From positions 1-32,369 of the forward strand of contig CAKKPE010000041.1 of the NCBI GenBank assembly GCA_919901565.1: DNA of 32,369 bases. The letters are read 5' to 3'. The notes below the pieces were generated by a model. That model was not told the DNA's origin, searched no databases, and was given only the letters and a program-made list of their open reading frames with translations. The stretch comes from a bacterium. GTDB lineage: Bacteria; CG2-30-53-67. A program made the translations under genes and the position numbers. This document shows positions 32,321 to 32,369 of this stretch, piece by piece (the first letter of the stretch is position 1; each line of letters begins with the position of its first letter).

Positions 32321-32369
32321 GTGGTCCTGTTCGTAAATATGGTGACGTACCGAGAGGGTCGTAGGGCGG

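Overview
The window reads as a chromosomal segment of a Gram-negative anaerobe or facultative anaerobe, probably in or near the Desulfobacterota (former Deltaproteobacteria) or Nitrospirota. This is inferred from four things: the lptC-lptA-lptB-rpoN-hpf-ptsN-hprK-rapZ gene order, a periplasmic tetrahaem cytochrome c, a two-CW cysteine protein, and tandem moeA genes beside a corrinoid-activator-like ASKHA protein. No rRNA gene or species marker is present, so the assignment is tentative.

Layout. (1) 1-1928, minus strand: a consensus-like promoter, tRNA-Pro(GGG), a perfect 29-bp inverted repeat, surE, pcm, a 60-aa membrane protein and a second tRNA-Pro(CGG) cut by the window edge. (2) 2106-2834, plus strand: a lone membrane-anchored TPR protein. 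(3) 2855-14718, minus strand: a compact 15-gene cluster running from an SLH-type lipoprotein through lptC-lptA-lptB, rpoN, hpf, ptsN, hprK, rapZ and mannose-family PTS IIA-IIB-IIC-IID to HPr and Enzyme I. It holds a complete phosphotransfer chain and an HPr that keeps both His15 and Ser46, the residues used by Enzyme I and HprK. (4) 15138-15862, plus strand: an intact MNT nucleotidyltransferase (antitoxin type), a HEPN toxin gene destroyed by an internal deletion, and a MITE-like element. (5) 15989-23353, minus strand: a visibly AT-rich eight-gene operon with its own promoter. It encodes an SsuABC/NMT1-type ABC importer, an orphan six-TM protein, a NodU/CmcH-family carbamoyltransferase, a class I methyltransferase with an NPPF motif, a radical SAM protein with a C-terminal cysteine cluster, and a 72-aa leader-like protein behind the best ribosome binding site of the operon. 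(6) 23370-24601, minus strand: a truncated, stop-containing REP-associated (Y1) transposase, an 84-aa antitoxin-like protein and an AbiEii-like nucleotidyltransferase. (7) 24707-29704, minus strand: a promoter, moeA, a moeA-PBP fusion and an ASKHA/RACo-like protein that lacks the usual 2Fe-2S domain. (8) 29723-30804, minus strand: the cytochrome with its terminator, and the two-CW protein. (9) 31082-32320, plus strand: a FabF-type ketosynthase.

The most novel candidate is the AT-rich operon (5). It looks like an undescribed peptide- or small-molecule-modification system: a small candidate precursor or carrier protein with a radical SAM enzyme, a methyltransferase and a carbamoyltransferase, coupled to an importer and with no exporter or leader peptidase in view. 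It sits between two patches of mobile-element and toxin-antitoxin debris, which fits horizontal acquisition. The product and the role of the importer cannot be deduced from sequence alone.
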